From a bacterium (GTDB lineage Bacteria > Planctomycetota > J058 > JAJDCP01), in contig JAUIEM010000012.1 of the NCBI GenBank assembly GCA_030428695.1, positions 1-44,969 on the forward strand: 44,969 nucleotides of DNA. The letters run 5' to 3'. The notes beneath the pieces are model-generated. The model saw nothing but the letters and a program-made list of their open reading frames with translations, was not told the DNA's origin and did no database searches. Shown here in pieces: positions 1 through 8,585 of this stretch (position 1 is the first letter of the stretch; the number at the start of each line of letters is the position of its first letter). The position numbers were made by a program, and so were the translations under genes.

Positions 1-961
1 GGGCGATGCCAGCGAGCTGGGCGTAGGTCTCGGGGAAACGCGCCTCGAGGCTCTGGTCTCCGCCGCTCGCGCGGGAGATCGCGACCGGCGTGCGGATGCC
101 GGCGACGACGTCTTCTCCCTGGGCGTTGACGAGGAACTCACCGAAGAAGCGGCGCTCCCCGGTCGCGGGGTCGCGCGTGAAGGCGACGCCGGTCGCGCAG
201 TCGCCGCCGAGGTTCCCGTACACCATCGACTGGACGTTGACCGCGGTGCCCCAGTGGTCGGGCAGGTGATTGATCTTCCGGTAGCGGATCGCGCGCGCGT
301 TGTTCCACGAGCCGAACACGGCGCCGACGGACGTCAGGAGCTGTTCCCAGGGATCCTCGGGGAAGGGGTCGCCGGTGTGCGCGGCGATGACCTCCTTGTA
401 GCGCGGGATCATCGCCTCGAGCGAGGCGGCGTCGAGCTCGGCATCGGTCTCGACGCCAGCCTTGCGCTTGACGTCCTCGAGCACCTCCTCGAACTCTTCG
501 TGGTCGATGTGCAGGACGACGTTTCCGTACATCTGCAGAAAACGACGGTAGCTGTCGAACGCGAAGGCGCGGTTGCCTGAGGCGCTCGCGAGGCCCTCGA
601 CCGAGCGATCGTTGAGGCCGAGGTTGAGCACGGTGTCCATCATGCCGGGCATCGACGCCGGGGCTCCCGAGCGCACCGACAACAGCAGCGGATTCTGCTC
701 GTCCCCGAAGCGTCGGCCCATCGACGACTCGACCCGCTCGAGGGCCGCTTGCATTTCTTCGCGCAGGCCGCTCGGGAGCTGGCTGTCGTGATCGTAGAAC
801 TCGTGGCAGACCTGGGTCGAGATCGTGAAGCCCGGCGGAACCGGGACGCCGAGGCGGGTCATCTCGGCGAGCCCGGCGCCCTTGCCCCCGAGCAGCTCCT
901 TCTGGTCGCCACGGCCTTCCGCCTCGCCGTCGGCGAAGACGAACACGCGTTTTTCCGTCAT
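1..961 (-). CDS. ppdK: Pyruvate, phosphate dikinase, N-terminal part (cut by window edge)
   Basis: Reversible conversion of pyruvate, ATP and phosphate to phosphoenolpyruvate, AMP and pyrophosphate in the cytoplasm. About 320 N-terminal residues of an enzyme that is usually near 880-900 are visible. They begin MTEKRVFVFADG and carry the nucleotide-binding stretch GGKGAGLAEMTRLGVPVPPGF, then SVRSGAPASMPGMMDT and the typical RKINHLPDHWGTAVNVQ region. The ATG at 961 is preceded by GAGGGGA on the minus strand, a good ribosome-binding site. The phosphohistidine and pyruvate-binding domains lie outside the window. The gene sits 74 bases downstream of the zinc-ribbon gene and may be cotranscribed with it. 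The family assignment is firm. Confidence 0.95.
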   Translation of the reverse strand, partial: MTEKRVFVFADGEAEGRGDQKELLGGKGAGLAEMTRLGVPVPPGFTISTQVCHEFYDHDSQLPSGLREEMQAALERVESSMGRRFGDEQNPLLLSVRSGAPASMPGMMDTVLNLGLNDRSVEGLASASGNRAFAFDSYRRFLQMYGNVVLHIDHEEFEEVLEDVKRKAGVETDAELDAASLEAMIPRYKEVIAAHTGDPFPEDPWEQLLTSVGAVFGSWNNARAIRYRKINHLPDHWGTAVNVQSMVYGNLGGDCATGVAFTRDPATGERRFFGEFLVNAQGEDVVAGIRTPVAISRASGGDQSLEARFPETYAQLAGIA

Positions 962-1035
962 CGTTCCCCTCGATGTTGCAGAAACGGGATTGGGCTTCGC
1001 GCGCGCCTGCACACACACGAGCGTTCGATTGCGAA

Positions 1036-2535
1036 TCAGGACTTGCGTTTGGGGCGGATGATCGACGGCGTGATCAGCTTCCTGCCCTTGTCCGTTCGGC
1101 CCGATGGGGGCTTGGCTGGCGGACGCGGAGGCGTCGCAGCAGCCGGCTTGCGCGCCGGGAACGAGATCGACGGCGTGCGGGCAGGCCGGGGCGGGCCGGG
1201 CGCGACCGGAGCGGGCCGGGGCGGAGGCGTGACGGTCGGCGCAGGGCCGGAGACGACGGGCAGGACCTCGTCGGAGTCGTCATCGCTCTCCTCGAGGTCG
1301 AGAGCATCCTCGTCCTCCTCGAGGGCGTCGAGCTCGTCGAAGTCGCTGTCGTCGAGCTCGTCGGGGTCGTCGAGGAGGTCGAGCGCGCCCTCGTCGGCGG
1401 GTCCGTCTGCCTCGGCGTCGAGCTCGTCGAAGTCGCTGTCGTCGAGGCTCTCGAGCTCTTCGTCGCTGTCCTCCAGACTCTCGAGCTCCGGCGAGGACTC
1501 GAGGTCGACCGGAGAGACGTCCAGGGCGCCGATGTCGAGGGCGGCGTCCGACTCGATCTGCTCTTCGCTGTCTTCGAGGGCCGCGTCGGGGAATTCGAGG
1601 TCGAGGCCCGCCTCGAGGCCATCGAAGTCGCTGTCGTCGAGCGCCTCGGTGATCTCGTCCGCGCGGTCGTCCAGCGCCTCGGCGGAGCCCCCCGGGGCGG
1701 AGGGAAGGTGCGGCTCGACGGCGAGAGCTGCCGGCGGCTCGATCGCGGCCAGGTCCTGGGCGGTGATGACAGGAACAGGCGGCGGCTCGATCGCGGCCCG
1801 ATCCCGTGCGGTGACCGCGGTGTCCGGCGTGGGGCGGGGCGCGTCCTGGACGGGCGCGTCGATCGGCGCGGCAGCTTCCCGTCCCTCCACCCCATCCAGC
1901 GCGACCGCTTCCTGCGGTGCCTCGCTGGCGAGGGGCGCCGCGGCCTCTGGCTCCTCGTCGCGGGTCTCTGCGACGGAGGGCGCCGCGGCCGGCTTGCGCA
2001 GGAAGCTCTGCAGGCTCCCGCCGAGCTTGACCTGTTTCTCGCGGGGCACGAGGAAGACATCGTCGTGGGGGTCGTCGTCGATGTCCTCGACCTTCTTGGC
2101 GAGGAACCTGCGCAGGCTTCCGCCGAGCTTGACCTGTTTTTCGCGGGGCACGAGGAAGACGTCGTCGTGGGGGTCGTCGTCGATGTCCTCGACCTTCTTG
2201 GCGAGGAACTTCTTCAGGCTCCCCCCGAGCTTGCTCGTCTGCTCGCGGTGCGGCGCGAATCCGGGGGTCTCCGGCGGAGCCGCGGCCTCCTGCGCCCGTT
2301 TCCGGACGGGAGCGGGAGGCGCCGCGGGCCGCTTCGGTGGTGGGCCGGGTTCCTTGCGCCGTCCCCGGCCCAGGAAGGCCGCGAGCTTGCCCCCCATGCG
2401 GGTGGTGCTCGTCCGTCCCTCATTGTTGAAGCTGGCGCGGGGCGCGTTGACGCGAGCGCCACAGGCGCGGCACTGCGGGTGGGTCTCGGAGTAGCTGGCG
2501 GTGTGTCCACACGCCTGGCACGTCAGCTCGACCAT
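1036..2535 (-). CDS. Zinc-ribbon protein with fourfold KLGGSLxxFL repeats and acidic region
   Basis: Function unknown; 499 residues. The N terminus has a four-cysteine ribbon (C6, C9, C22, C25). A motif of the form K/R-L/M-G-G-x-L-x-x-F-L recurs near residues 47, 102, 136 and 170; the two central copies belong to near-identical 34-residue units containing VEDIDDDPHDDVFLVPREK. The middle and C-terminal parts are very acidic and low in complexity (DDSDFDEL, EEDEDALDLEESDDD), ending in a proline/arginine-rich tail with KRKS. There is no signal peptide or membrane segment. The start was set at the ATG at 2535 because GGGGCAGGAGG lies 7 bases upstream; a longer open frame exists but lacks this support. 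The protein could be a scaffold or a nucleic-acid or ribosome partner, but nothing proves it. Confidence 0.8.
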   Translation of the reverse strand: MVELTCQACGHTASYSETHPQCRACGARVNAPRASFNNEGRTSTTRMGGKLAAFLGRGRRKEPGPPPKRPAAPPAPVRKRAQEAAAPPETPGFAPHREQTSKLGGSLKKFLAKKVEDIDDDPHDDVFLVPREKQVKLGGSLRRFLAKKVEDIDDDPHDDVFLVPREKQVKLGGSLQSFLRKPAAAPSVAETRDEEPEAAAPLASEAPQEAVALDGVEGREAAAPIDAPVQDAPRPTPDTAVTARDRAAIEPPPVPVITAQDLAAIEPPAALAVEPHLPSAPGGSAEALDDRADEITEALDDSDFDGLEAGLDLEFPDAALEDSEEQIESDAALDIGALDVSPVDLESSPELESLEDSDEELESLDDSDFDELDAEADGPADEGALDLLDDPDELDDSDFDELDALEEDEDALDLEESDDDSDEVLPVVSGPAPTVTPPPRPAPVAPGPPRPARTPSISFPARKPAAATPPRPPAKPPSGRTDKGRKLITPSIIRPKRKS

Positions 2536-2660
2536 CGCGACCTCCTGCCCCGATTGGACAAGAAGGTGTAGGACAGAGCAAGAAAAAAGCGCCGGGGCGA
2601 CCGCTCCTCCACCGGCACCACAGGCCGCCTGGGGGGCGAGGACTTTTCCCTTCGCTGGTC

Positions 2661-2689
2661 TTGACGCCCTCCAGGCCCTGCCATAGAAT
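2661..2689 (+). promoter_or_regulatory. Sigma70-type promoter for the FGE-fold gene
   Basis: TTGACG at 2661-2666 and TAGAAT at 2684-2689 are separated by exactly 17 bases, 37 bases before the GTG start at 2727. This is inferred from the motif and its position. Confidence 0.65.
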
Positions 2690-2726
2690 GCCGTGCTAAA
2701 ATTCGTGCGGCGCGTGGGGAATTCAT

Positions 2727-3749
2727 GTGACGCGAGTGCAAACAGTTTGGCGGACGATGACGGCAACCTCTGAGATCAAATCCCTCAACGAGTTCATCTG
2801 GAAGAAGTACATCGACATCGAGAGCGACTGTGGCGCGATCGAGGTTGACCAGGCTTCCCAGGCGTACGAGAAGTACTACGCCCAGCATGGATACGACGAA
2901 GAGTGCTACTGCTACGGCATCCTGCTCTTCGAACGGTATTTCCAGGAAGGCGAAGAGGACGACTCGCTCCTGATTCGCGCCAAGGAGGTCCTCGAGGCCT
3001 ACCAGGACATCACCCACGAAGCGGACTGGGATGTCGTGGTCGACCGGCTCGAGGACATCAACGGCATCCTCAAAGAGCGCGACATCGACGTCGAGGCTCT
3101 GAGCCAACAGCTGCAGCACCAGCGCCAGCGCCCGATCGAGATCCCCGGCATGATCTACGTCCCGCCGGGCGAGTTCATGTACGGACCGGACAATGAGTCG
3201 GTCTTTCTCAACGGGTTCTACATCGACATCGTTCCGGTGACGAATCGCGAGTACGCGCAGTTCCTTTCGGCGACCAACTACCGCAAGCCGAAATTCACCG
3301 ACGACCGCTACCTCAACCACCCCGACCACCCCGTCGTCGGCATCGGCTATCAAGACGCGGCGCGCTTCGCGACGTGGGCCGACAAAGAGCTGCCGACCGA
3401 CATGCAGTGGGAGCGCGCCGCGCGCTTCACAGACGGGCGCCCGTACCCGTGGGGAGGCGGCCTCGACTTCACCAAGGCCAACTTCTTCTACCAGGGGAAG
3501 GCGGATATGACCTCGCCCGTCGGGGCCTTCAAGGCCGGGGTGAGCCCAGAAGGCTGCTATGATCTGGTCGGCAACGTGTGGGAGTGGACGCAGACCGAGG
3601 ACCCGGAGGTCAGCGGCGCGTTCTTCATGCGTGGCGGTTCCTGGAACGACCCGCCCGACCAGGCCTTTGTCAGCTCGCACGCACGGATCAGCGATGACCC
3701 CAAGGCCAAGTTCAACAATCTCGGATTTCGCCTTGTCAAGAACGTGTGA
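2727..3749 (+). CDS. FGE/sulfatase-modifying-factor fold protein lacking catalytic cysteines
   Basis: 340 residues. Residues 1-135 are a helical, acidic region resembling TPR-like helices. From about residue 139 there is an FGE-sulfatase domain (IPGMIYVPPGEFMYG, PVTNREYAQFL, LPTDMQWERAAR, GCYDLVGNVWEWT, FMRGGSWNDP, NNLGFRLVKN). True formylglycine-generating enzymes carry a cysteine pair just before the final GFR; here that stretch (AFVSSHARISDDPKAKFNN) has none. The protein is therefore probably not a sulfatase activator, but one of the many C-type-lectin-like FGE-fold proteins used for binding or signalling. The GTG at 2727 has GGGGA about 7 bases upstream; an ATG at 2757 is an alternative without a clear ribosome site. 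Confidence 0.88.
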   Translation: MTRVQTVWRTMTATSEIKSLNEFIWKKYIDIESDCGAIEVDQASQAYEKYYAQHGYDEECYCYGILLFERYFQEGEEDDSLLIRAKEVLEAYQDITHEADWDVVVDRLEDINGILKERDIDVEALSQQLQHQRQRPIEIPGMIYVPPGEFMYGPDNESVFLNGFYIDIVPVTNREYAQFLSATNYRKPKFTDDRYLNHPDHPVVGIGYQDAARFATWADKELPTDMQWERAARFTDGRPYPWGGGLDFTKANFFYQGKADMTSPVGAFKAGVSPEGCYDLVGNVWEWTQTEDPEVSGAFFMRGGSWNDPPDQAFVSSHARISDDPKAKFNNLGFRLVKNV

Positions 3750-3867
3750 TCCGCTTAAAGTCCCAGCAATCTTTTTAACGACTGACGAAAGGGTCCTCTT
3801 CTAGGTGTACGGTAGGTGTTCGGCCCATGGGGTCGGATATCAAAGCCTGCCTGAGCCCGATTTCTTC

Positions 3868-3896
3868 TTGACAGGTTCGCCTGGCAGGGCTAGAGT
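3868..3896 (+). promoter_or_regulatory. Strong sigma70-type promoter for the lipoprotein gene
   Basis: TTGACA at 3868-3873, a 17-base spacer and TAGAGT at 3891-3896 give a 90-base leader before the ATG at 3987. With the terminator after the gene this makes a compact single-gene unit. Confidence 0.75.
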
Positions 3897-3986
3897 TCGA
3901 AACTCTTGTTTTAGGGGAAGACCCATTCCGTGTGCTTTGCCGTGTAGACGAGCAAAGTCCTATCTCGCAAAAGGGGGAAGCATTTC

Positions 3987-4388
3987 ATGCTGAAGAGACT
4001 GTCTTTGACTGTCGTCGTTGCGGCGATGGTCCTCGCCTTCACAGGCTGCGTTGGTTTGATGGGTCCCGGTGGCGCCACCACCACGACCGCTGGTATCTAC
4101 ACCTCGATGAACCTGCCGAGCGAGTACAGCCCGGCGACCGTTCACCAGTTTGGTGCCAGTGACTTCGACATTCTGAACCGCGTCGAGTCGACCGGTGAGA
4201 CCAAGAACATTCTCGGTATCATCGCGACCGGTAACGCCGGCTACCACGGCCTTCTCGAGAAGTGCCGCGAAGCGGGCGGCGATGCTCTGATCGACGTCTA
4301 CATGGACGTCGACTACATGAACATCCTGGGTGTCTACGGCGTTGCCAAGTACAACCTGTACGGGACCCCGATCCAGTACAAGCGCTAA
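3987..4388 (+). CDS. TRL-like family lipoprotein
   Basis: 133-residue putative lipoprotein. MLKRLSLTVVVAAMVLAFTG followed by Cys gives a lipobox (FTGC), so the mature protein probably starts at C21 and is membrane-anchored. The core ILGIIATGNAGYHGLLEKC...DVDYMNILGVYG matches the TRL-like family pattern (LG-IATG-A ... D-...LG-YG), small proteins of unknown function that often lie near tRNA loci. The ribosome site AAGGGGGAAG precedes the ATG. The codons are less extreme in GC than the neighbours, which fits a well-expressed gene. It has its own promoter and terminator. The family call is likely; the role is unknown. Confidence 0.85.
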   Translation: MLKRLSLTVVVAAMVLAFTGCVGLMGPGGATTTTAGIYTSMNLPSEYSPATVHQFGASDFDILNRVESTGETKNILGIIATGNAGYHGLLEKCREAGGDALIDVYMDVDYMNILGVYGVAKYNLYGTPIQYKR

Positions 4389-4408
4389 GCACACGCTGGA
4401 CCACAAAG

Positions 4409-4439
4409 GACGCGCCTGACGGCGCGTCTTTTTTTTTTT
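4409..4439 (+). terminator. Rho-independent terminator of the lipoprotein gene
   Basis: Perfect 8-bp stem GACGCGCC/GGCGCGTC with a TGAC loop, followed by eleven T residues and lying 20 bases after the stop codon. Confidence 0.95.
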
Positions 4440-4770
4440 GCCTTGTGGCCCCCACGCGGACCGTCTCTCGTCGTGGGGGAAGACGGGGCCGGCCTGTCCA
4501 GCGCGAAGACCCCCCGACAGCCCGGACGCAAGGCAGGCGGGCGGGCCCCTCCTCCGCACGCAAGAGAAGGCGTCTCCCGTCCGAGGCGAGCCCGTTTGAC
4601 TCACCGAACGCTCGCAACCGCGTGAGCGACCCGAACCTCCGACCGGGACAGCCGGTCTCCAGGCCGATCCAGAGGCGCCACGGGCGGCGCCGGCCGCCAA
4701 CGCGGGCGGGTAAAGGATACGGGGGGGGGACTTGCGGGCGCGGGTGGGGTCGGACCGGACTGAACGGCTA
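4440..4770. other. Intergenic stretch, no gene seen
   Basis: About 330 GC-rich bases between the terminator and the end of the convergent heme-oxygenase-fold gene. No coding-like frame with a ribosome site, RNA gene or clear repeat was recognised. Confidence 0.5.
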
Positions 4771-5397
4771 CTACGACCGGGCTTCGCCTACCTGCTCGAA
4801 GATCGAGCGGAGCAGGGACATCGAGCGACGCACGCCACGCATCACGCCATCCGACCCATCGTCGTAGCGCTTGTCGAGCTCTTGCCGGAAGGCCCTCAGC
4901 CGAGGAAGCACGAAGCGCAGCCCGTCGTTGTGGTAGTCGAGGCCCCGCCCCGGGCGGGACGGCACGCCGAGCGCCGCGGCGACCGAGCGGACGAGCACGA
5001 AGCTGCGCATGCGGAAGTCCTCGAAGACGTACAGGGCGCCGGCCAGCTCCTCGGAGGACATCGCGGCCAGGGAGCTGCTCGCCTCTCCGACCGACGGCTC
5101 GAGGAAGTCGAGGGTCGGCTCTCCGAGGGCGACGAGGTCGGAGAGCAGCGCCGCGCAACGGGGGGTCAGGTGGCGGACGAGCCACTCCGAGGCGTCCGAC
5201 CAGCACAGCACGCGCTCCTCGATCGCCTCATGCAGAGGAAGCAGGTGACGGAGCAGACGCACGTACTCCCGGCGTTGGACCGTGCCTTCGACGAGTCGCC
5301 GCCAGAGCGGAATCTCGTCGAGAGCGTCGTAGCGCGGCCGCAGCTCCGCGCGGATGAGGGAGGAAAAACTCGATTGGACACGCGTCTGGACAGACAT
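4771..5397 (-). CDS. Heme-oxygenase-fold protein, probably non-canonical
   Basis: 208 residues, all helical. The order of blocks (WRRLVEGTVQRREYVRLLRHLLPLHEAIEE, then EELAGALYVFEDFRM) follows bacterial heme oxygenases of the BphO/HemO type. Two features are unusual. At the position of the proximal heme histidine, 14 residues before the EGTV segment, there is a tyrosine (RPRYDAL). The glycine-rich distal-helix motif normally after the YVLEG-like segment is replaced by EDFRMRSF. It may therefore not degrade heme and could belong to the wider heme-oxygenase-like superfamily, which includes diiron oxidases. The ATG at 5397 has AAGGAG upstream. No phytochrome or heme-transport gene is adjacent. 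Confidence 0.7.
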   Translation of the reverse strand: MSVQTRVQSSFSSLIRAELRPRYDALDEIPLWRRLVEGTVQRREYVRLLRHLLPLHEAIEERVLCWSDASEWLVRHLTPRCAALLSDLVALGEPTLDFLEPSVGEASSSLAAMSSEELAGALYVFEDFRMRSFVLVRSVAAALGVPSRPGRGLDYHNDGLRFVLPRLRAFRQELDKRYDDGSDGVMRGVRRSMSLLRSIFEQVGEARS

Positions 5398-5801
5398 GGG
5401 AACCGGGCTCCTTCGCGCGGACGGCGCTGCTGACTTGCGGGCGGGACAGAACCGCGTGAGCGTTCAAGCTCCTGCGTTCGATCGAATCGACGACACATCC
5501 CGTGCCAAATGGTGAGAAGGCGCAGCGGTCCGGGTGCAGCTCATCTTGAGGCAGGATCCAAAGTCAGCGAAAGCGAGGCGTTACGCAGACATCGAGGCCT
5601 TCGGACCGCCCCGGAAGGGGCCGCATGGGAGATCAGGGACGAGATCGCAGATTGTCCGCGCGTCCCCGAAGCCGTGTCGCGGGTTGCAACAGGCGCTCCC
5701 ACCGCGTGTTACGCCGGGGAACACTGTGCGAAGCCGGGTTGCGCGTGGGTCAGCAGAGAGCGCGGCGCGTCACGACCAGTGAGCGATCGGCGCCGTCTTG
5801 C
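5398..5801. other. Intergenic stretch, no gene seen
   Basis: About 400 GC-rich bases between two minus-strand genes. It must hold the promoter of the heme-oxygenase-fold gene, but no convincing -35/-10 pair, hairpin terminator or RNA gene was found. Confidence 0.4.
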
Positions 5802-7940
5802 CTACTGCTGGATCTGCATCTCGATGCGCTGGATGGCGTCGCGCGCGTGGCTGCGGACCGCCTTGTCGGCGTCGTTCTGCTTCAGATCGTTCAGCATGCG
5901 CAGCTGGTTCGGGTCGCCGATCTTCCCCAGTGTTCGCACGGCCTCACCGCGCACCTCCGCATCCGGCTCGGTGTGGATCGCGTTGATCACGGTCTGGACC
6001 GCGTTCTTCGCGCCGAGGTTGCCGAGCGAGACGAACGCGGCCCGGCGCACCTTGCGGTCGGGGTCGGACGTCAAGCCCTCGAAGACACCCGCGGAGCCCG
6101 GGTCCTTTTTCTGCGCGAGCAGCAGCATGGCGCTGACGCGGCTGTCCACGTCGGTGTGATTCTGGGCGAGGTCGGTCAAGCCCGCGACAGCCTCGGGTGA
6201 GTGGATGTTTCCGAGCGCCGTCAGGGCCGACTTGCGCACGGTCTCCTCTTCGAAGTTCCTCGCCACCTCGAGGAGCTGGGGCACGGCCTGGGGATCCTGC
6301 ACCTTCGCGAGGTCCAGGGTTGCACGCAGGCGGCTGGCCGGATCCCCGGTGCGGATCAGGTGTGTCAGCTCCGAGACATCCTTGTTGTTGCGGATGTCGG
6401 TGATGACCCGCACCAGGGACGCCTTGACCAGCACGTTGCGCTCGGAGCGCAGGAGCCCGGTCAGACTGGGCAGCGCGGGGTTGCCGAAGGCGAACAGCGC
6501 GGCCTCGATCTGCTCGACCCGGGCGCTGTCCGAAGCGGAGATCGCCTCCTTCAAGGCGACGATCAGGCCATCGAGATCGGCGGGCAGGTCGTCGTGAACG
6601 GCGACAGGCGTCGGGACCGGCGTCGGGATCGGGTCACGGGGCCGTTCGGCCGGCTGCACGTCCGCTCCGGGGCCCTCGGTCGGCGAGGCGGGGCGCGGCC
6701 TGTCGGGCGAAGCCGGGCGCTCCCGCGGCGGCGTGCGGTCCGGCTCGATGTCGCGCTCGTCGCCGGCACCGCCAGCTTGCCCGACCAGACCGCCGCGCGG
6801 CGGGCTCTGGAGGCTCTCGTCGAAGATCAGCCCCTTGAGCAGGAACATCGAGCCGGCGATGATCGCGAGGAAGATCGCCGCCCAGCCGTACACCCCCGAG
6901 GAGCGGCGCCGGCCGGCGGCCTGGCGCTCCTTCTCCTCGCGCTCCTTCGGCTGCGGAGTGTAGCCGGGGACGGGGAACTCGCCGGTGTCGACGGCGGACA
7001 TGCTGCCGGCAAGCGCCTGCTCGGCGAGCTTGTCGATCGTCTTCATGCGCTGCTGCACCGCCCTGGTCCGGGCAGGCGGCGAGATGGTCGGGCGGGCCTT
7101 GGGGGTCTCGGCCGCCTTGTCGTCGGTCGCCTCTTCGCTCTCCATCCCGCGGGCGAGCCGCGCACGCTCCCGCGGGCTGCGTACGCTCCCGCCGCCGCGC
7201 TTGCTGCCTGGGCTGATCGAGGGACCGCGGCCACGCGACGAGAAGCGCTTGAGCAGCTCGACCTCCTCTCCGGCGAGCAGCTTGTTGAGCGCATCCCGGG
7301 CCGGGCTCGCGTCGGGCTTTTCCGGCTGCTGCACCTCCGGAGCGGACGTCTTCGTCGGTGCCATGCCGTCGGGCAGGAGCGCCGCCTGCAGGTTGGACAG
7401 CTGCCCCTGGAGGGTCGAGAAGGCCGTGCGCACCCGACGCTCACGCTGGTCCTGCTCCTTGACCAGCTGGGCGGCGACCACCTTGAGCTCGGCGAGCTGC
7501 TTGTCGCGCTGGGCGAGGAGCTTGCGCTGCTCCTCGTCGCTCGCCCGCAGGCGTTCGAGCTCCTGGCGCGCGCCGTCGAGCTCACCGCGCAGCTCGTCGG
7601 GGCCACCAGGAGCTTCTCGCAGCTCGGCGTGGGCCTGCTCGAGGCTGATCAGCGAGGTGCGCAGCTTGTCGTTGTCGCCGCGGACCTCGTCGACGTCGCG
7701 CTCGAGCTCGGCGATGCGGTTCTCGTAGGCGGCGTGGATGCGGAGGATGCTGCGGCTGGTCTCGGCGAGCTCGGTCTCGCGTTCGGCGAGCTGCCCCTGC
7801 AGGTAGCTCTTCGCCGCCTCGAGGGTCTCGACCTGCGCGGCGAGCTCGGACAGCTTCGAGAGGGCGATCTGTCCGAGATTGAAGCTGCCGGAGAGCGAGC
7901 CGCGCTCGGCTTCGACCGGATTCCTTCCGTCCTGGGTCAA
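5802..7940 (-). CDS. Coiled-coil, single-pass membrane protein with C-terminal HEAT repeats
   Basis: 712 residues. An N-terminal coiled coil (about residues 25-190, rich in L, E, Q and R heptads) is followed by a disordered basic region, then a hydrophobic segment near residues 348-372 (GWAAIFLAIIAGSMFLLKGLIF), a Pro/Arg/Asp linker, and from about residue 465 six or so HEAT/PBS-type repeats (for example SALTALGNIHSPEAVAGLTDL and EAVRTLGKIGDPNQLRML). The topology suggests a cytoplasmic coiled coil and a HEAT domain on the other side of the membrane, though orientation is not proven. The TTG at 7940 was taken as the start because GAGGA lies about 9 bases upstream and a nearby ATG runs at once into a stop. 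It may be a scaffold in envelope or division processes; function unknown. Confidence 0.82.
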   Translation of the reverse strand: MTQDGRNPVEAERGSLSGSFNLGQIALSKLSELAAQVETLEAAKSYLQGQLAERETELAETSRSILRIHAAYENRIAELERDVDEVRGDNDKLRTSLISLEQAHAELREAPGGPDELRGELDGARQELERLRASDEEQRKLLAQRDKQLAELKVVAAQLVKEQDQRERRVRTAFSTLQGQLSNLQAALLPDGMAPTKTSAPEVQQPEKPDASPARDALNKLLAGEEVELLKRFSSRGRGPSISPGSKRGGGSVRSPRERARLARGMESEEATDDKAAETPKARPTISPPARTRAVQQRMKTIDKLAEQALAGSMSAVDTGEFPVPGYTPQPKEREEKERQAAGRRRSSGVYGWAAIFLAIIAGSMFLLKGLIFDESLQSPPRGGLVGQAGGAGDERDIEPDRTPPRERPASPDRPRPASPTEGPGADVQPAERPRDPIPTPVPTPVAVHDDLPADLDGLIVALKEAISASDSARVEQIEAALFAFGNPALPSLTGLLRSERNVLVKASLVRVITDIRNNKDVSELTHLIRTGDPASRLRATLDLAKVQDPQAVPQLLEVARNFEEETVRKSALTALGNIHSPEAVAGLTDLAQNHTDVDSRVSAMLLLAQKKDPGSAGVFEGLTSDPDRKVRRAAFVSLGNLGAKNAVQTVINAIHTEPDAEVRGEAVRTLGKIGDPNQLRMLNDLKQNDADKAVRSHARDAIQRIEMQIQQ

Positions 7941-8447
7941 CGGTGCATCCTCACTCGCGTTGGCTGGGGCGGCTCCTCGGGCGGCGGAGCGGACTTCCGA
8001 CGCCTCCCTTCAGACGTCTCAGCGGGACGAAAGTTCAGCCCCATCGAGGACCTCCTTCCCTCGCTCCCAGGTTAACTAACCTTATTGCCGCGTCCAGACC
8101 TGACCCGAAGATCCGATCGAACGGAGGCCGTGACGGGGTTCCGACGTCCGGCTCGGAGGTGGCGAACGTGCACTTTCTCAAAAAAAAATCGCCGGAAAAC
8201 CACTTCCCCGGATTTACAGCACACAGATGATGCCTTCGCTACATACGATGTGGAGATAGCGCGCCGAGAAGCCTGGACCTTCTCCACAAACCACAGAAAA
8301 ATAAAGACTTGCAGCACAGCCTTGCGCACGCGTTAGCCCACCAACGATCGACGACAAAAGTACACCATTTGGCGCATCTGCAGGCATGGGGGGACCTCAG
8401 GCAGGGAGAAATCGGCAAAAAAACTCGCGAAACGGTGGAATGCCGGC
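7941..8447. other. Long divergent intergenic region, partly AT-rich
   Basis: More than 500 bases between the divergent HEAT-repeat and HU genes. The part from about 8160 to 8445 is clearly less GC-rich than the surroundings, with A-runs (8179-8187) and scattered A/T tracts. No credible coding frame, tRNA or known structured RNA was recognised. It contains the inverted repeat at 8249-8288 and presumably the promoter of the minus-strand gene. Confidence 0.5.
8249..8288. repeat. Inverted repeat with a nested alternative hairpin
   Basis: TGTGGAGA at 8249-8256 is matched by TCTCCACA at 8281-8288. Inside, GAGAAG (8266-8271) pairs with CTTCTC (8279-8284), which overlaps the outer arm, so the two stems exclude one another. 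It could be an operator for a dimeric protein or part of an untranslated RNA. Confidence 0.5.
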
Positions 8448-8476
8448 TTGCAGCAGATCATCGGGGATGCTACAAC
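8448..8476 (+). promoter_or_regulatory. Promoter of the HU gene
   Basis: TTGCAG at 8448-8453, a 17-base spacer and TACAAC at 8471-8476, leaving a leader of about 100 bases before the ATG at 8586. Inferred from the motif. Confidence 0.5.
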
Positions 8477-8585
8477 TCCTTTGAACCTGTGAAACACCTG
8501 TCCTTCTGCCGAAAGGGACGGGAAGCTCGATCCTGTATTGCAAGGGGTTCCGAAAGCGTAACTACTTCTGGGGAGTGATTGCACC

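Noticed and set aside
749..2494. A serine-rich plus-strand frame over the zinc-ribbon gene
   Set aside because: It is the antisense of the acidic repeats (Ser runs opposite Asp/Glu codons); the minus-strand gene has a zinc ribbon and a good ribosome site.
8072..8329. A small minus-strand frame in the divergent region
   Set aside because: No ribosome site, and unlikely composition.
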